This document shows, piece by piece, positions 1 through 11,829 of a DNA stretch of 64,000 bases. Each line of letters begins with the position of its first letter. Within the stretch, counting starts at the first letter, position 1. The notes under the pieces are model-generated. The model did no database searches. It was not told the DNA's origin and was given only the letters and a program-made list of their open reading frames with translations. A program made the translations under genes and the position numbers. The DNA comes from Pohlia nutans (lineage: Eukaryota > Streptophyta > Bryopsida > Bryales > Mniaceae), in assembly GCA_022496805.1 (NCBI GenBank), contig CM040106.1:7750001-7814000 (forward strand), in the 5' to 3' direction.

Positions 1-1165
1 CTCCTGTAGCGGTTCCTCTTCAGTCTCTTGCGGCGGAGCGTCTACAGTACTCGCCTTTTTTTCTTCGCAGCGACAGACGCATTCGCTCCCACTATGACGA
101 GCTTCACCATCAACCCCATCAGACGGGCGGACCGAGTCTTTTACGTCCAACTCGCCATCGCTCAGAGGTGGGGGGAAGGACTCCTAATATTCCCTGTCCT
201 TGCAAAAAGCTCAGCATCTAGCAATGCTTTTTTGTTCAAGGCCTCATAACGACATGGACAATTACGGAAACCGTGAGTCACTAGAATACCTACATGGAAG
301 ACTGCAGACACAGTGAATCACGATAAGCGCACAGTAAGAAAAACCAACAAAATGACACTCACAGCAAAAACGTGCAGCACCGATGTGTTAGGCATGCTGT
401 TGATTGCAAACGATCTCACGATTACGTGTGTGCATAGCAAGGGAGTTAGAGACACGATGTGCCGTAGAAAACTGGGATACATTTATTGCACGACAAGGTT
501 ACTCCTGGGAGTCTGCATAAGACATTTGCAATTAGCGCATGCATAATCGGCATCAAAGACTTTTCCCCTACAGAAATGGATGGTCTTAACTCGGCCATTC
601 TGGTGGTCCCACATGCATTGGAAACCATGTCTAAATGCGTTTGCGATACAATATGCAGAAGACGGTAAGAGCCACTTACACACAATCTTTTTGGTGAAGT
701 TCATTCTGAATCCGCTCATGGTTCATTGCGATTGTCTCCAGCCGCAATACTTCGTAGTCCGTGGGTACAGGCATGCTGTGAAGCTATGATCAATTTGACG
801 TGGAAGGTGTTCTTTTGGAAGCAGGGAAAAATTGAGCCGGAGTAGCAGCCCCGCATGGAAGAATTCACAATTTCCAAGGCCCCTGTCTACAGAAACCCCA
901 GAATTCTGTGCACAACTAACATCACACTATTGTTGGCAGCAGCTCTGCGTAAGTGACTATAGCAGACTTGCAGAACTTCGCTCACAGGTGAGATTCTAAC
1001 ATTCTGTTGGCCCATTCAACATATACAGAAAACTTCTATTTCAATTCGAATGAGCTGGTCTTGCTTTCTATCTTCTATACGTTCTAGTGGATGGTCACTG
1101 TATTCATTGGAGAATTAAGACGGTAGTTAGTATGAATATGCAACAAGTCTTGTTAGGTCCGTGTT
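1..1165. other. No gene recognised
   Basis: The first 250 bases are GC-richer than what follows and give short open frames on both strands. The minus strand reads an acidic, coding-like stretch but needs a frame change and matches no family I know. Positions 440-790 contain overlapping short frames on both strands with no recognisable motif. I do not call a gene here. Confidence 0.4.
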
Positions 1166-1945
1166 ATGAGTATTGCTACCCCTGTGAATGACTGATGTGA
1201 TGGGTTTTATAATGGCCGGGTCTAGTCATGATATGTCTGATTTTTTAGCAGTTTATACAAAGCCACAAAATTTGGGTAATTTGAGTAACCAAGCTTAGGA
1301 AATAGTGTTATTATGAGTGGATTATTGGAGACATATGTTTGGAAAGAACTATTCAGTCTATAGTTTAGATTTATTTTAACTAGAAGTCCATTTCATGTGC
1401 ACAATGCTCGTGTTTTGTTGTTATACAAAGAACGGTCATCAAGATTTCAGATAAAGAACAAGATGTATGTAAATTGAAACATGCGCGATTACTGTTTTGT
1501 TGATGTAGTAGATTGATAGACATCAGCAGTAATAAGACCTCTCAGTATGGGCTCTGTGCAGCAAATATGAGTAGCACTACCCCTGTGAATGACTGATGTG
1601 ATGTGGTAGGCAATGGGTGTTTCTAGTCATGATCTGTATAATAATTTAGGAGATTATACAATGCCACAAACTTTAGGTTATTTCAATTGTTAGTTTTAAT
1701 AAACACTTTGGATATGGGTGCATAATTGGGAACATTTGTTGAGGAAGAACTGTTTTAGTGTATAGGCCATCTTAATTTAACCTAGACATCTATTATATGT
1801 GCGCAATAGTCGTGTTAGGTTGTCATAGAATGAACGCTCATGAGTACTTCAGTGAAAGAACAAGGGGTACGTAATATGACACATATGCAAATACTGTTGC
1901 ATTATTAGATTGATAGACATCATTAGTAATGGGTGCTAGCTTTTT
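1166..1945. repeat. Diverged direct tandem duplication, ~400-bp unit
   Basis: Two adjacent copies start at 1166 and 1567. Both open with ATGAGTA followed by CTACCCCTGTGAATGACTGA, and both share later blocks in the same order: TCTAGTCATGAT, a GCCACAAA(A/C)TTT block and AGATTGATAGACATCA (1510 and 1906). The offset is about 397-401 bases, so the unit is near 400 bp with small indels. No coding frame is kept. This looks like an old local duplication or two units of a satellite. Confidence 0.75.
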
Positions 1946-2471
1946 GTGTCTTCCTTACAGTAAATTTGTAATATTTAGACAGAAAAATAATAAACATGTG
2001 TCAGTTTTCATTAATATTAGCATCTAAGATATGCTGCCTTATATTCTTACAAATATTATAGATTTGTTACCAGCCAGTATATAATGTGCCATAGGAAACG
2101 ATTGTATACATATGTTTCTTATTTCTAGAATCAGTATGCCTACTCTAATTCAGTGCACAGTCACTGTCTAAGTCATGTTACAAATACTTCATCGAATTGT
2201 AATTTGCACGATATCGTACCCTACACTTGTAATTTCACGAAAACTGAATCCTTTGTCCTTCTGTTCTCTATTCAACAAGTTCTTAAAAATTAACCTAGCA
2301 TGCATGTTGTCATGCACAGACTTCTCCAAATACAGGTGGCAGTTGGAGGTTACGTCAGATTACTATTTCTCCTACTACGACATATAGTTCTGCTGGTTCT
2401 GCACTGCTGGGTCTTCGTGATTCACAGGTTCGACCACGACTCCCCCTAGCATTTTTTTCCCTGGCCCGAAA
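1946..2471. other. AT-rich stretch, no gene recognised
   Basis: AT-rich DNA with one short plus-strand frame (2175-2387) of unremarkable composition. I see no motif or repeat that I can support. Confidence 0.4.
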
Positions 2472-2945
2472 ATGACATCAGATTCCACTAGTTATCCCGA
2501 GCTCTCGTATTCCTTGCATAGGTTCACATCATGGGATTATGTCACCAGCTTGTACATTCTTGGAAATCATCGCCACATCTGTGATGACTGCAAATGTCTG
2601 AGATGTATAATAATGCGTTGGGTTAGAATGGCTATGTGCGATTGTAGGCTCCCTCCACCCAGACATGGATTGTCATTGGACGACAAAATCCGAAAAAAAA
2701 GTTTAGCATGTCGCCTTGAGCCACAATGTGTACCCATTTTCCCTCCAGAATTTTGCTTCTGTGATCATCCGGAGCAGAGAAAGGCTCAAGAAGCATTGTT
2801 GAAAGGTGGATACAGTAGTACAGATGACATTTACGAGTTTCCTAGTGATAGTTCCAAACATGAAGAAGATAGCTTTCTAGACCCTGATAATGCACACTCA
2901 AATGACATAGATGTCCAATGTTTTAGAGAACTTAGGCGTTTATAG
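2472..2945 (+). CDS. Hypothetical cysteine-rich protein, 157 aa
   Basis: I do not recognise this protein. The frame is open for 157 codons. Residues about 36-58 hold a cluster of cysteines (CDDCKCLRC, then CDC) that could bind metal. A second cluster (CFCDHPEQRK) lies near residue 95, and the C-terminal 45 residues are acidic and serine-rich, probably disordered. Surrounding DNA is transposon-derived, and the piece lies about 3 kb before a CACTA tnp2 gene on the same strand, so it may be an accessory exon of that element. It could equally be a chance open frame. Confidence 0.3.
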   Translation: MTSDSTSYPELSYSLHRFTSWDYVTSLYILGNHRHICDDCKCLRCIIMRWVRMAMCDCRLPPPRHGLSLDDKIRKKSLACRLEPQCVPIFPPEFCFCDHPEQRKAQEALLKGGYSSTDDIYEFPSDSSKHEEDSFLDPDNAHSNDIDVQCFRELRRL

Positions 2946-3779
2946 ACCATTATGTGAGTGCATGTGCTACATGGTGGTGGTTGAATACCAACTTCATCTA
3001 TGTTGTTTGACTATGCAAATATTCTCTTCCAGTATAAATGATTATTCTATTGCAACGGCTCCTTTCTAATTCTTGCCCAATATTTCCAATACTTCAAATC
3101 CTACAATTTCTGTTTCAATCCCTGCAGCTAGCCTTCTGTTTTCCAGAGTTGTTGAACTCTACGGCAGTCATCTTGCGAACGGCTTCATCTTCAGATAAAC
3201 TTACCCGCCCTGTCTACATTGTCTAGTGTTTGAGAACGTAGTATTTGGGGAAAGTAATGATGTTCTCCTTTTTAAATTTTAGAATTGAATGTCTAGTTTT
3301 ATCAAACCTTAAAAGATTAGTCTAAGTTTAAAAAACCTTAAAATCGCATAAATTTCATTTATATTTTAATAATTAAGAAAGATCAATTTAACGATAAACT
3401 ATATAAGAGAAATGCCCCAAAATTATATTTTTTATTTTAAAATATGAAAAATTCACTGAGCAACTATAATATGCAGATTAAGGGTGAAGGGGATTCCAAT
3501 GACTTGTGTAGGTAGTCTTTCAACTTTCAAAATTTGTAAAATATTACCCGAGCGTAAAAATTTCTGATAAATATTTGAAGTTAAATGCTTCTAAATTCAT
3601 TATGAGAAGATAAAAAGCTATTTTTTGAAATTTGACCATAGGGATAATTACTACACATCAAGCTCATCATTTTCTCTTTTGGACCAAACTTCATTAAAGT
3701 TGAAGAATTATTTTTTAATAACACATTTATGTTTTGCCCTTACCCCCTCTGTCATTTAGGGGTTAACTTTTGCACCAAT
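2946..3779. other. AT-rich spacer, no gene recognised
   Basis: Very AT-rich DNA with long A and T runs. No coding frame, RNA gene or clear repeat was found before the dispersed repeat that begins near 3780. Confidence 0.45.
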
Positions 3780-3966
3780 AACAATAAATCTCTTGTGATG
3801 GGGACTTCTTGGTTATATTGAAGAGGCCTTCAACTACATTTTTGTCAGTTTTGTTGGGTAGGTTATATGCTCATGTACACCTCATGTACATCTAAGCATG
3901 CTAATATCTACCTGAGACACTAGAATCTACTTGTGTTCAAAGGGTAGGTACATGTAGGGGTTAGAC
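3780..3966 (+). repeat. Dispersed repeat family R1, copy 1
   Basis: This ~190-bp stretch recurs at 43745-43945 and 53115-53320 in the same orientation. Shared blocks in order are ACAATAAATCTCTTGTGATG, TGTTGGGTAG, TCATGTACACCTCATGTACA, CATGCTAATATCT, TTCAAAGG and GTA(C/T)(G/A)T-TAGGGGTTA. It is non-coding, and copies differ by many substitutions, so they are old. I cannot assign it to a named superfamily. Confidence 0.7.
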
Positions 3967-3984
3967 TTTTTGGTGCTCAGTTTT

Positions 3985-4140
3985 GGGTGGCGGGTATAGG
4001 GACAGGGGCGGGTTTGTTGTGGCCGGTATTGGGACAGGGAGGGTATCTTGGGGCGGGTATAGAGCTCCGTTCGCTCCTCTTCCTGTCCCGATCGCTCCTG
4101 TCTTTCCCGCTGCCTTCGTTCCCCTCCTGTTTCCTGCTGT
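3985..4140 (+). repeat. GC-rich short-repeat tract with G-quadruplex pattern
   Basis: An abrupt GC-rich island in AT-rich DNA. The motif GGGACAGGG repeats at about 4000 and 4031. The run from 4031 has five G-runs of three or more bases separated by loops of 1-6 bases, which fits the G-quadruplex pattern. The second half is a C/T-rich mirror (CGCTCCT, CCTGTC, TTCCC repeats). Open frames on both strands reflect the repeat and are not called. Confidence 0.55.
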
Positions 4141-4413
4141 AGACCCGTTCCCAGCTAATTTCAGTTGAACAGCGGCCACTTGCAAAACCGAGCCTCCCTT
4201 CTCCCATGTGCCAGCGTCGGAAAGTAGAGCTATCACACAGCCTCACATTATCTTGTCTTTTTTTTTGGCGACGCTCCATTGTCTGGTTTTGAAGCTGACT
4301 GCGTGAAGATGGTATTTGAAGCTTAATACTTGAAGATGGTCGCTTTGTTGGTTGTGTGTTTGTTTGCATTGTTTCATGCATGAAGATGGTCGCTCAGTTC
4401 TTGAGATTCCCGT

Positions 4414-4818
4414 ATGTTTTGGCAAGGTGGTGGTAGAGGCAAAACCGGTGGTGCAGGAGGGCAAACCGGTGGAGGTGAACGTGCTGGAGGGCAAATCGGT
4501 GGAGCAGGCGGAGCAGGCTCCAGAGTTGAAAATGGAGCAAGAAGAGGTGATGAAGTTCGAGCCCAAGCGCTTCAGGTTTACAACCTCACATTACCGCTTG
4601 AGTTACTTTGTCATATACATGTAATCCCTCCCATAATGCAGGTAACAGAAAGAAACTTAAAAGATGTGGTCTTAACAGAGCTTCAGAGTGATCTTCAAAG
4701 GAAAGCACTCTCTAAACTTCATCTTCTGAAATACAATTTTGTTGGGTGTATTGAAGTAAATAGACAGTACACGACGGTATATGTACGTTTCTATTCTATT
4801 TTAGAATGCATTGATTAA
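4414..4818 (+). CDS. Possible glycine-rich exon, 134 aa frame
   Basis: I do not recognise a family. The first 45 codons are a Gly/Thr/Ala-rich repeat (GGGRGKTGGAGGQTGGGERA type), followed by ordinary sequence. An overlapping frame (4352-4624) gives an equally plausible Val/Glu/Lys-rich repeat, so the frame is uncertain. Before it, GAAGATGGT recurs at about 4305, 4334 and 4382. It could be a 5' exon of the CACTA element downstream or a leftover of a host gene. Confidence 0.2.
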   Translation: MFWQGGGRGKTGGAGGQTGGGERAGGQIGGAGGAGSRVENGARRGDEVRAQALQVYNLTLPLELLCHIHVIPPIMQVTERNLKDVVLTELQSDLQRKALSKLHLLKYNFVGCIEVNRQYTTVYVRFYSILECID

Positions 4819-5606
4819 TGTGAAATCTACAAATGATTGGTTAATGTATTTCCTATATCGCTGCAGAGGATGCCAGCACCTGCAGAATGCGAGAAGGATT
4901 AGCAGTTGTGTGGGAGTAAATGCACATACATTGATTACGGTATGTTGTCCAGTAAAAGTGCGGTACATGTTGTGAAACATTGGATGTTCAGCTTATTTTA
5001 GTGCAGCCTTCTCTACTGATGCAATTGTCAGACACATAGTATGTACTGTTCATATCAGAGAAAGTGTGCTACGTTTTACCCCAGTCACCTGGATGAGCAC
5101 GGAAACTTTGTTTAATTAGTACACGCTTGTCAATAATTGCATGTATGTCAGAGTAGAAATATTACAGCGTCGTTGCCATCGTGAGCTTGCACATTACAAG
5201 GAATTATTTAGTATGTCATAGGATTCTGGTTACTTTTATCAACAAAATACTTATGAACAAGTATCACACATCGAGGCTTTCCGTATGGTCCACAAATTAG
5301 ATATATTCAACAATGTAAGAAATGGTGTGAAGTATATTATTTAAGATATTGAACAATGCAAGTATGACTTAGAATCACAGCACAATTACGTAATATACAT
5401 TCATCTGAATATTGTTTTGTAATGTATATGGATGTCTTGCCGCCATGTGCTGGAAGACCCCAGACTAAATTATGTCAGCAACATGCATGTACTCATTATG
5501 GAGTTCACTGTTGCCTGGGAGAAGGATGTGGTCTGTAAATTATTCCATGGCTCTAATTTCGAAGTATTTTTTACTTAATCATTGTATAGAAAACTTGGAA
5601 CTACAG

Positions 5607-5818
5607 AAAAGCGCTCCAAAGGTGCAAAATGCGGCGACGGCACGGTATGGCCTATCACATTGAGCGATCAATAGCGCATATAATGGGTTTGCCAGAATAC
5701 CCATACGCATGCAACCGCTGCAGAGGCGCTCGTATAAAGAAAATCGAGACCGCTGCAAGACACCACTGTGCCTATGGTCGGGACCCGTATTTGATATACC
5801 TCGTGATGGTATGTACAC
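5607..5818 (+). pseudogene. Putative 5' exon of CACTA element 1 (Cys-rich N-terminal segment)
   Basis: An AG acceptor (CTACAG at 5601-5606) and a GGTATGT donor (5818/5819) bound this segment. It encodes YACNRCRGAR, then a HCAYGRDPYLI block. A C-x2-C plus H-C pattern followed by a short tryptophan/tyrosine-rich linker is common upstream of tnp2 in plant CACTA proteins. After the next acceptor (near 5991) the frame continues as DGRWPKCSRSYYG before decaying. It lies on the same strand about 500 bp ahead of the tnp2 domain, so I treat it as the same gene. The family link is by pattern only. Confidence 0.45.
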
Positions 5819-6163
5819 AAAAATCATTGACCGTCATTTCCTGAGTACATTTTTTTAACCTACGCGATACAAAAATTGAAGACTGCGGTGATGTCCGTTA
5901 TTGCAGTAAAATGAAACTATAATATGCACGGTACTATTACTATCACTGAGTGTCCGATTTCAATGTATTGATTTGTGACTTTATTGCTCAGACGGTAGAT
6001 GGCCAAAATGTTCGAGGTCCTACTATGGTCCCAGAGCGAGATGGAGAGCAATATTGCAGACGAAGACACCATAACAGAGACGAAAGATGCACTTGGCGAA
6101 GGAGAGCAGCGATGGACGTTGTAACCATGGCTAGGGGTTCACTCGTGTAGATGAGATCCACAC

Positions 6164-7448
6164 CAACAGCAACAATGACAGAGATGAAGCAAGTATGGAT
6201 GCTGCCATGGGTGAGGGTGACCTTCAATTCGATGAGGCAAAGCTGGAACATCTAATACATGAATCAACCGAGACCGAGGCGAAAGAAGCAGTCAAAATTG
6301 CTTGCAATGTGCCATTGTATTATTTTCTCTCTACACCTTGTACTCAGTCCCACACACGTTTCTAGACGCACTACTATCATGGATAGCTGGTGATTTACTA
6401 CCTACATCAAACAAATTTCCCCGGACTGCCTATGAGATAAAATCATTATTAATGAAGTTGGAGTTAAAGTATAGATAAGTCCATTGCTGTCCTGATGGCC
6501 ATGTCTTTTATGAAGGGGATAACGCAGAGCTTGACAGTTGTCCATCATGCCAGCAGAAAAGATATATACTCGGGTCAAACAATGTTCCGCAGCGTGTAGC
6601 ACGGTATTCTGATGTTATTAAACATTTACAGAGACTGTACAAGTGTCCAGAGGTAGCCAAACACATGACATGGTACGATTCGCATAGATCCCGAGGGGGG
6701 TTATTGAGATCTGTGGTGGATAGTGAGCAATGGAGGGCCATTGACCGGAATGAGCAAGAGTTTGCTAGTGTTCACACAATCCTCAGGCTAGGACTAGTTG
6801 GAGATGGCAAAATTCCATACAAAAACAATGCAATCAAGCACTCAACCTGAGTCTTATTGATAACGATATACAATCTTCCGCCATGGCTATAAACGAAGAA
6901 ATTTTTCATATCATTAGCTCTTCTCATTCCAGGCCCAAAATCCCGTACAACAGAGAACATGGATGTCTACTTAGCACCTATAATACGAGACTTGCAGAAA
7001 CTATGGCAAGGAGTCCCAACTTTAAACATGTCAATGCCGGAAGGGAATAGATGCTTCACTTTCAGAGCGATGTTAATCTGCACAGTTAACGATTTTCCAG
7101 CTTATGGTCTACTCGCCGGACAACAAGTCCATGGCTACAAAGGTTGTCCACTTTGTGGCACGGGAACTTATGCCGAGCATGCCCAATCGTTCAGCAAAAT
7201 GATTTTTCTAGGCGGTCGACGATATCTAGAGGCAGATCATAGGTTTCAAAGAGCAAGGGCAGCATTCAACAATCACCAGGAATGGGAAGCGGGTCCTGAT
7301 AGACCAACGGGAGAGGAAGCATTACGATGGGGGACAGAGCAGGCAAACCTTCTTGCAGCGGGGGGAGTCGAGAATTCAAACGCTGATCCAGTCAAATTCC
7401 ACGGAGTGAAATGGCGTAGTATTTTTTTTCGAACTACTCTACTGGAAG
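6164..7448 (+). pseudogene. CACTA (En/Spm) transposase tnp2 domain, decayed exon
   Basis: This exon encodes most of the tnp2 domain of a CACTA transposase, which cuts and pastes the element. It opens with an acidic stretch (NNDRDEASMDAAMGEGDL). Later come ALLSWIAGDLLPTSNKFP, PDGHVFYEGDNAELDSCPSC, LRSVVDSEQWRAI, RLGLVGDG, MDVYLAPIIRDLQKLW, TVNDFPAYGLLAG and GYKGCPLCG, in the order usual for tnp2. Decay is visible: a one-base shift near 6340-6360, stops at 6476 (TAA), 6848 (TGA) and 6890 (TAA), and one extra T in the T-run 7422-7429. Removing that T gives IFFELLYWK ending exactly at the donor AAG|GTAAGT (7448/7449), in phase with the next exon at 10112. It is non-functional. Confidence 0.93.
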
Positions 7449-7572
7449 GTAAGTATTCCACATCATCTGTAGTACTATTTTCTGTTAAAAAGGCATGTTT
7501 ACCACGAAGCCTGTGGTTTTTCTGACTATGAGTAGATGGTCAAAATCAGTGTACAATCCGTATGGACCTATA

Positions 7573-8564
7573 CAGTGGGGTCCAAGGTCGAATGGCGTTT
7601 TTGGTTTCGCAGTGGGAAAAAATTCAAGTCTGCCCACTTTGAAAGCTTCTAGAGAAATCAAAAATTGTTATTTTACCTTGAAATGTTTATCAAGTACTCA
7701 AAATCAAGTTGTTAAAATGCCTATTAAATTTCAAAGCCAAATAATTCACCAAAAAAAAGTTATTCATAATCTACCAACATTGGTAGTTATTCACTGCTGC
7801 CAAATTTGACAGCCTCCCAAAGATTGAATTTTTTTTTTGCCATGAAATTCTCGGAAAAAAAACCTCTTTATGTTAACAACATATGATAAAAAATTTCAAG
7901 ACCAAAAGATTAATGCAAAAAAGATATCAACAATCTACCAACATGTGTAGTTGTGGGATACAATGGGGAAACCATTTCATTCCTACCAACTTTGAATACT
8001 ACCAACTTTGAAAGCCTCCCGAGAGCTCAAAAATTGGTAGTTTACCACGAAAGTTTAACCAAAGAAATATCTTTAAGTGAATTATATGCATGCCAGAAAG
8101 AAGTTATTCATAATCTACCAACATAGTAGTCAAAGTTGGTAGCAATGAAATGGTTTCCCCCATTGTTTCCCAAAACTACACATGTTGGTAAATTGGGAAT
8201 ATCTTTTCTTTCACTATTTTTTTAGACTTGAGATTTTTACCGTATATTACTAACACAAATTGGTTTCTACCAAAAAAAATCAAAGTAAGAAATTTTTTTT
8301 CAATTCTTGGGAGGCTATCGAAGTTGGTAGGAGTGAAACTTTTTCCACAGCTACCTATATTGGTAGATTCCGAATAACTTTTGTTTGGTGCATTATTTGG
8401 CTTTGAAATTCGGTAGGCATACTAAAAACTTGATTTTAGGTTCATAGTGAAAATTTCAAGGTAAAATACCAATTTTTGATCTCTCTAGAGGCTTTCAAAA
8501 AGGGCAGACTTGAATTTTTTCCCATTGCGAAACCAAAAATGCCATTCGACCTTGGACCCCACTG
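7573..8564 (+). mobile_element. Palindromic TA-flanked mini-transposon, 992 bp, copy 1
   Basis: The element starts CAGTGGGGTCC (7573) and ends GGACCCCACTG (8564), with TA on both sides (7571-7572 and 8565-8566). TA target duplication and a CAGT start are typical of Tc1/mariner/pogo-type elements. It has no transposase: almost its whole length is two inverted arms meeting near 8080, so the transcript could fold into one giant hairpin. Repeated inner motifs are CTACCAACATTGGTAG, CTACCAACATGTGTAG and CTACCAACTTTGA. It sits inside intron 1 of the tnp2 gene, so it inserted after that element. A second copy in reverse orientation lies at 59813-60845. Confidence 0.9.
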
Positions 8565-9084
8565 TACAATGGCTTAATCATGCTGGTATGTGAAGGGATG
8601 AAATATGATTTATATGAAATCAATAATTGACTTAAACAGTCATTGTAAAAAAAATGTATAATACTAAAATCCATGCAGTTAAAATTTTCTATGTCATAGT
8701 AAAGTGTAGAAATGCAAGAATGTAACTTGTTACAAACTCCAAGTGATTCATTTTTTGTTTCATTTCATTGTTATTAATAATTTTGAAGCACAGGTTTCTA
8801 GAGTTTTTAGAGGTCTTCTGATTATCATAATTTGTGATATTGAATATAAATTTTATGTACGATCGTGCTCTTAAACTTGTCCAGGTTAGTAGTGCTAAGA
8901 GAAGAAATCATACCATACAGATATCTACGTTGTAGCATGTGCAAATGACAGGGGATAGATAGAAGTGAAGTTTCAATAAATCTTTAGCTTAACTGAAATC
9001 TGCAGCATTTAGCTTGGAAATGATCAAACTTGTCGTTACTTGAAATATAAGAGTGCACAAAAACGAAACAACACATGGAGTGTT

Positions 9085-9720
9085 ATGTACACCCCTATAG
9101 CTCCTCACCTCTTTTGTAAAAGTCAAAGCACTATAATTTGTATTATTTACATATCACATTGAATGATTTATAATTTTTCATAGGTAATCATCAACATTAT
9201 GAAGGTATGACAAATTTTTAAACATCATTGGAAGATATTTTGAATATTTACAAATTGTATGATGTAAACAAGGCAAAAATTCAAAATAAATATGCTTTTG
9301 GTCAAATTTAATATCAAAAATTAAATTTAAGGTACAAAAAAGTTATATTTACATGGAGAAAATATTTGAAGGTGAAGAAAGTAAAAGAGACTTATGATGG
9401 AAGAATCTTTAGAAAGCCCTTTGTATTTTGGATACTCAAAATTCAAAGTTATTAACGGTGGAAAAGCTTCGTATGAAGTTTATTCTCCAATCCCAACGGT
9501 CAAATGATGTATCTTAACTTCACTTAAACATCTAATGACAACACCAACTACAATAAAGCTAAGACAATTGATGTCCGCCTTTGACCCAAAATGAAGCATA
9601 ATATGATTGATTGGCTCTTGAGGGGTTTTTATAAGGTGCGCATTCCAAACATGGTTAGAAGAGTTAGTAAGCAGTGTCATATGTGTTTTTCCACCCATTA
9701 GTACGTATTGGACCCCAACA
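9085..9720 (+). repeat. Inverted repeat arm L (pairs with 12560-13190)
   Basis: This stretch is the diverged reverse complement of about 12560-13190. Matching blocks include CCTCACCTCTTTTG, AAAAGTCAAAGCACTATAAT, TTTAGAAAGCCCT, TATTCTCCAATCCCA and GCATAATATG, which appear in reverse order and on the opposite strand in the other arm. Arms are roughly 630 bp with many substitutions and indels. This arm is in intron 1 and the other in intron 2. Confidence 0.8.
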
Positions 9721-10111
9721 AAGTTTGTGTTCGATGAATTGAACAGCAGTGGTGCTTGTCACAGAAAATGATTGTAATTGTGCATTAGGTGACTTAAAAT
9801 ATAATCTAAGTTACTAAGAAACCTTTCTGAAAGTGCTGGGAATTTAGTGAGGGGAAGGAAAATATTGTGAAAGTGCTATGATTTTAGTCATGTCTGGATT
9901 TATTTGGCATTAAGTTTCATGTGTATAATAATGCCAATTGAAATGATGTGCAACAATATGTTATGGAAATAGAGTTTTGTATGTCCGCTTTTTTATGAAC
10001 AATTGAGACAGTGTGACATGGTTGAGTAAACATGTGGCAAAGCCAGGGGAGTAAGAAGTTTATTCCAGTAAAAGTTGTTCATGGAAAGTACTTTAATGTT
10101 GACATAGACAG

Positions 10112-11010
10112 GACTTACCCGTGCGACATGTGCTCGATGTAATGCATTGCGAAAAAAACCTATGTGAAAATATTTTGAGAACAACATTTGGCGAGAAGGA
10201 CAACCCCTCTGTCAGAGCTGACATGCAAGCACGGGGAATCAGACCCCATCTACATTTGCAAGCAGCTGGCCCGAATCGTGATCGCTTTTATATACCCGAC
10301 GCCTCCTATGTGCTGTCAGCGGAGGATAAGGCAAGAGTCCTAAGAGTGTTGAAGTCATTGCAAACTCCAACTAATTATGTTGCCGCCCTCCACACCAAAA
10401 TCAGCATAGGCAAGCTCAGTGGTTTGAAATCACACGATTACCACGTCCTAATGCAACAGGTTCTTCCTCTATGCTTTAGAAAAATTTCTAATAAGGCTCT
10501 AGCAGGTGCGGTAATTCGTTTGAGTCGAGTTTTCCACAAAATATGTGCAAAGACAGTTAATGGTGCAGAGAAAGAGCAAATGCTGGCACACTGTGCCGAG
10601 ACTATGTGCATGCTTGAAAAGGAGATGCCACCCGCCTTTTTTGACATAATGTCTCACCTACCGTACCATTTAGTCCAGGAGATGTTTTTGTGTGGCCCGG
10701 TACATACTAGGTGGATGTACCCATTCGAGAGATATTTCAAAGCAGTAAAGGGATTCGTCAGAAATCTTGCGAAACCGGAGGGGAGCATTGCCCAAGGGTA
10801 TCAAGTAGAGCAAGCGCTCGGTTTCATCACGGAGTACATGTCGGAGTACAATATTACCACTAGGAGGGTTTGGGACAACAAAGAGGAACCATCCATGGTC
10901 GACGAGATTCTGGAGAGTAAAGGGAAGCCAAAGGTACTATATGAGGAACTAAGGGCAGCAATTCATGAATTTGTCTTGGACAATTCCGCGCCCATGGAAC
11001 CGTACCGACA
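10112..11010 (+). pseudogene. CACTA transposase exon 2 with DUF4218
   Basis: This is the middle exon of the CACTA element 1 transposase. It starts GACTTACCC right after an AG acceptor and reads DLPVRHVLDVMHCEKNLCEN, the conserved stretch after the tnp2 domain. About residues 160-260 match DUF4218: LPYHLVQEMFLCGPVHTRWM, YPFERYFKAVKGFVRN and KPEGSIAQGY. The exon is open throughout, so it is the best preserved piece of this gene. It ends ACCGACA before GTGAGT (11011); joining to 13694 completes a glutamine codon and continues YEELWQ. Both splice sites are inferred from frame and GT/AG. Confidence 0.92.
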
Positions 11011-11829
11011 GTGAGTCTTTTCTTCCACTCATGTTCATAGTGATAGGCATTGTTGTTCATATAATAACAGTTAAGGGAAGTCAGTCGAGGGGACATCAGG
11101 AAAGCACAGTGCTGGAGTAACAAACCGCATGTTAGGATGATGTGATTCCAGTAGGCAAACCGCAGAACTTGTTCAAAAGGTCACTTGGTATTCCCTAATG
11201 CTGGACTGCATTGAATACAATTTTCACTTTGAACTGATAATGAGTATGTGAAGCAAAGTTGTGTAGGTTAATTTACCATAGCCTTTGTGGTTATTGAGAA
11301 TATTAAAAACAATTCATCTGTAATGTGAGCATTTGTTAGAATGCAAAATGGTCTCATGGGAAAGTGACGTACAATAAGATGTATGTTTGTGGAGCTATCA
11401 AATCTAGAGATGAAGCAACTTTATGAATGTGATTAAAATATAATTTGGAGTATAAAAGTATATAGATTAGGATATAGGTGGAACTTCCTAACATATATAG
11501 GATATATGGATATAGATCTATAAAAGTATATAGATTAGTATATATCCCCTTGAACTTGCAGAATCAATAGGTGGAGGATTAATTCACACCGTCTATGTAG
11601 TTATGAGCCTTTGGCCGATATGTTAGGAAGAATGTACATACTAAGAAATGTAGAAATTTTTATGAATTATTTGAGAATGGTTGAAGTGTATGGGCTATAG
11701 TAATATATATAGTGAGAAATGTGAATTTTTTGTGGTATGATACAGGAAAAATGGCAGTGTACGGAGAAAGTGTTAGAGAAATATTTGATAACTATGTAAG
11801 AAGTATTGGTAGTACATTGTTATGCGTGG

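Larger units (their letters stand above)
7449..10111 (+). other. Intron 1 of CACTA element 1
   Basis: The donor GTAAGT at 7449 and the acceptor ACAG at 10108-10111 join the tnp2 exon to the DUF4218 exon in phase 0 once one homopolymer T is discounted. The 2663-bp intron is AT-rich. It holds a complete palindromic mini-transposon (7573-8564) and one arm of a long inverted repeat (about 9085-9720). Apart from these I see nothing in it. Confidence 0.75.

Noticed and set aside
4352..4818. Confident host gene from the Gly- or Val/Glu-rich repeats
   Set aside because: Two overlapping frames look equally good because the DNA is repetitive, and neither shows a domain.
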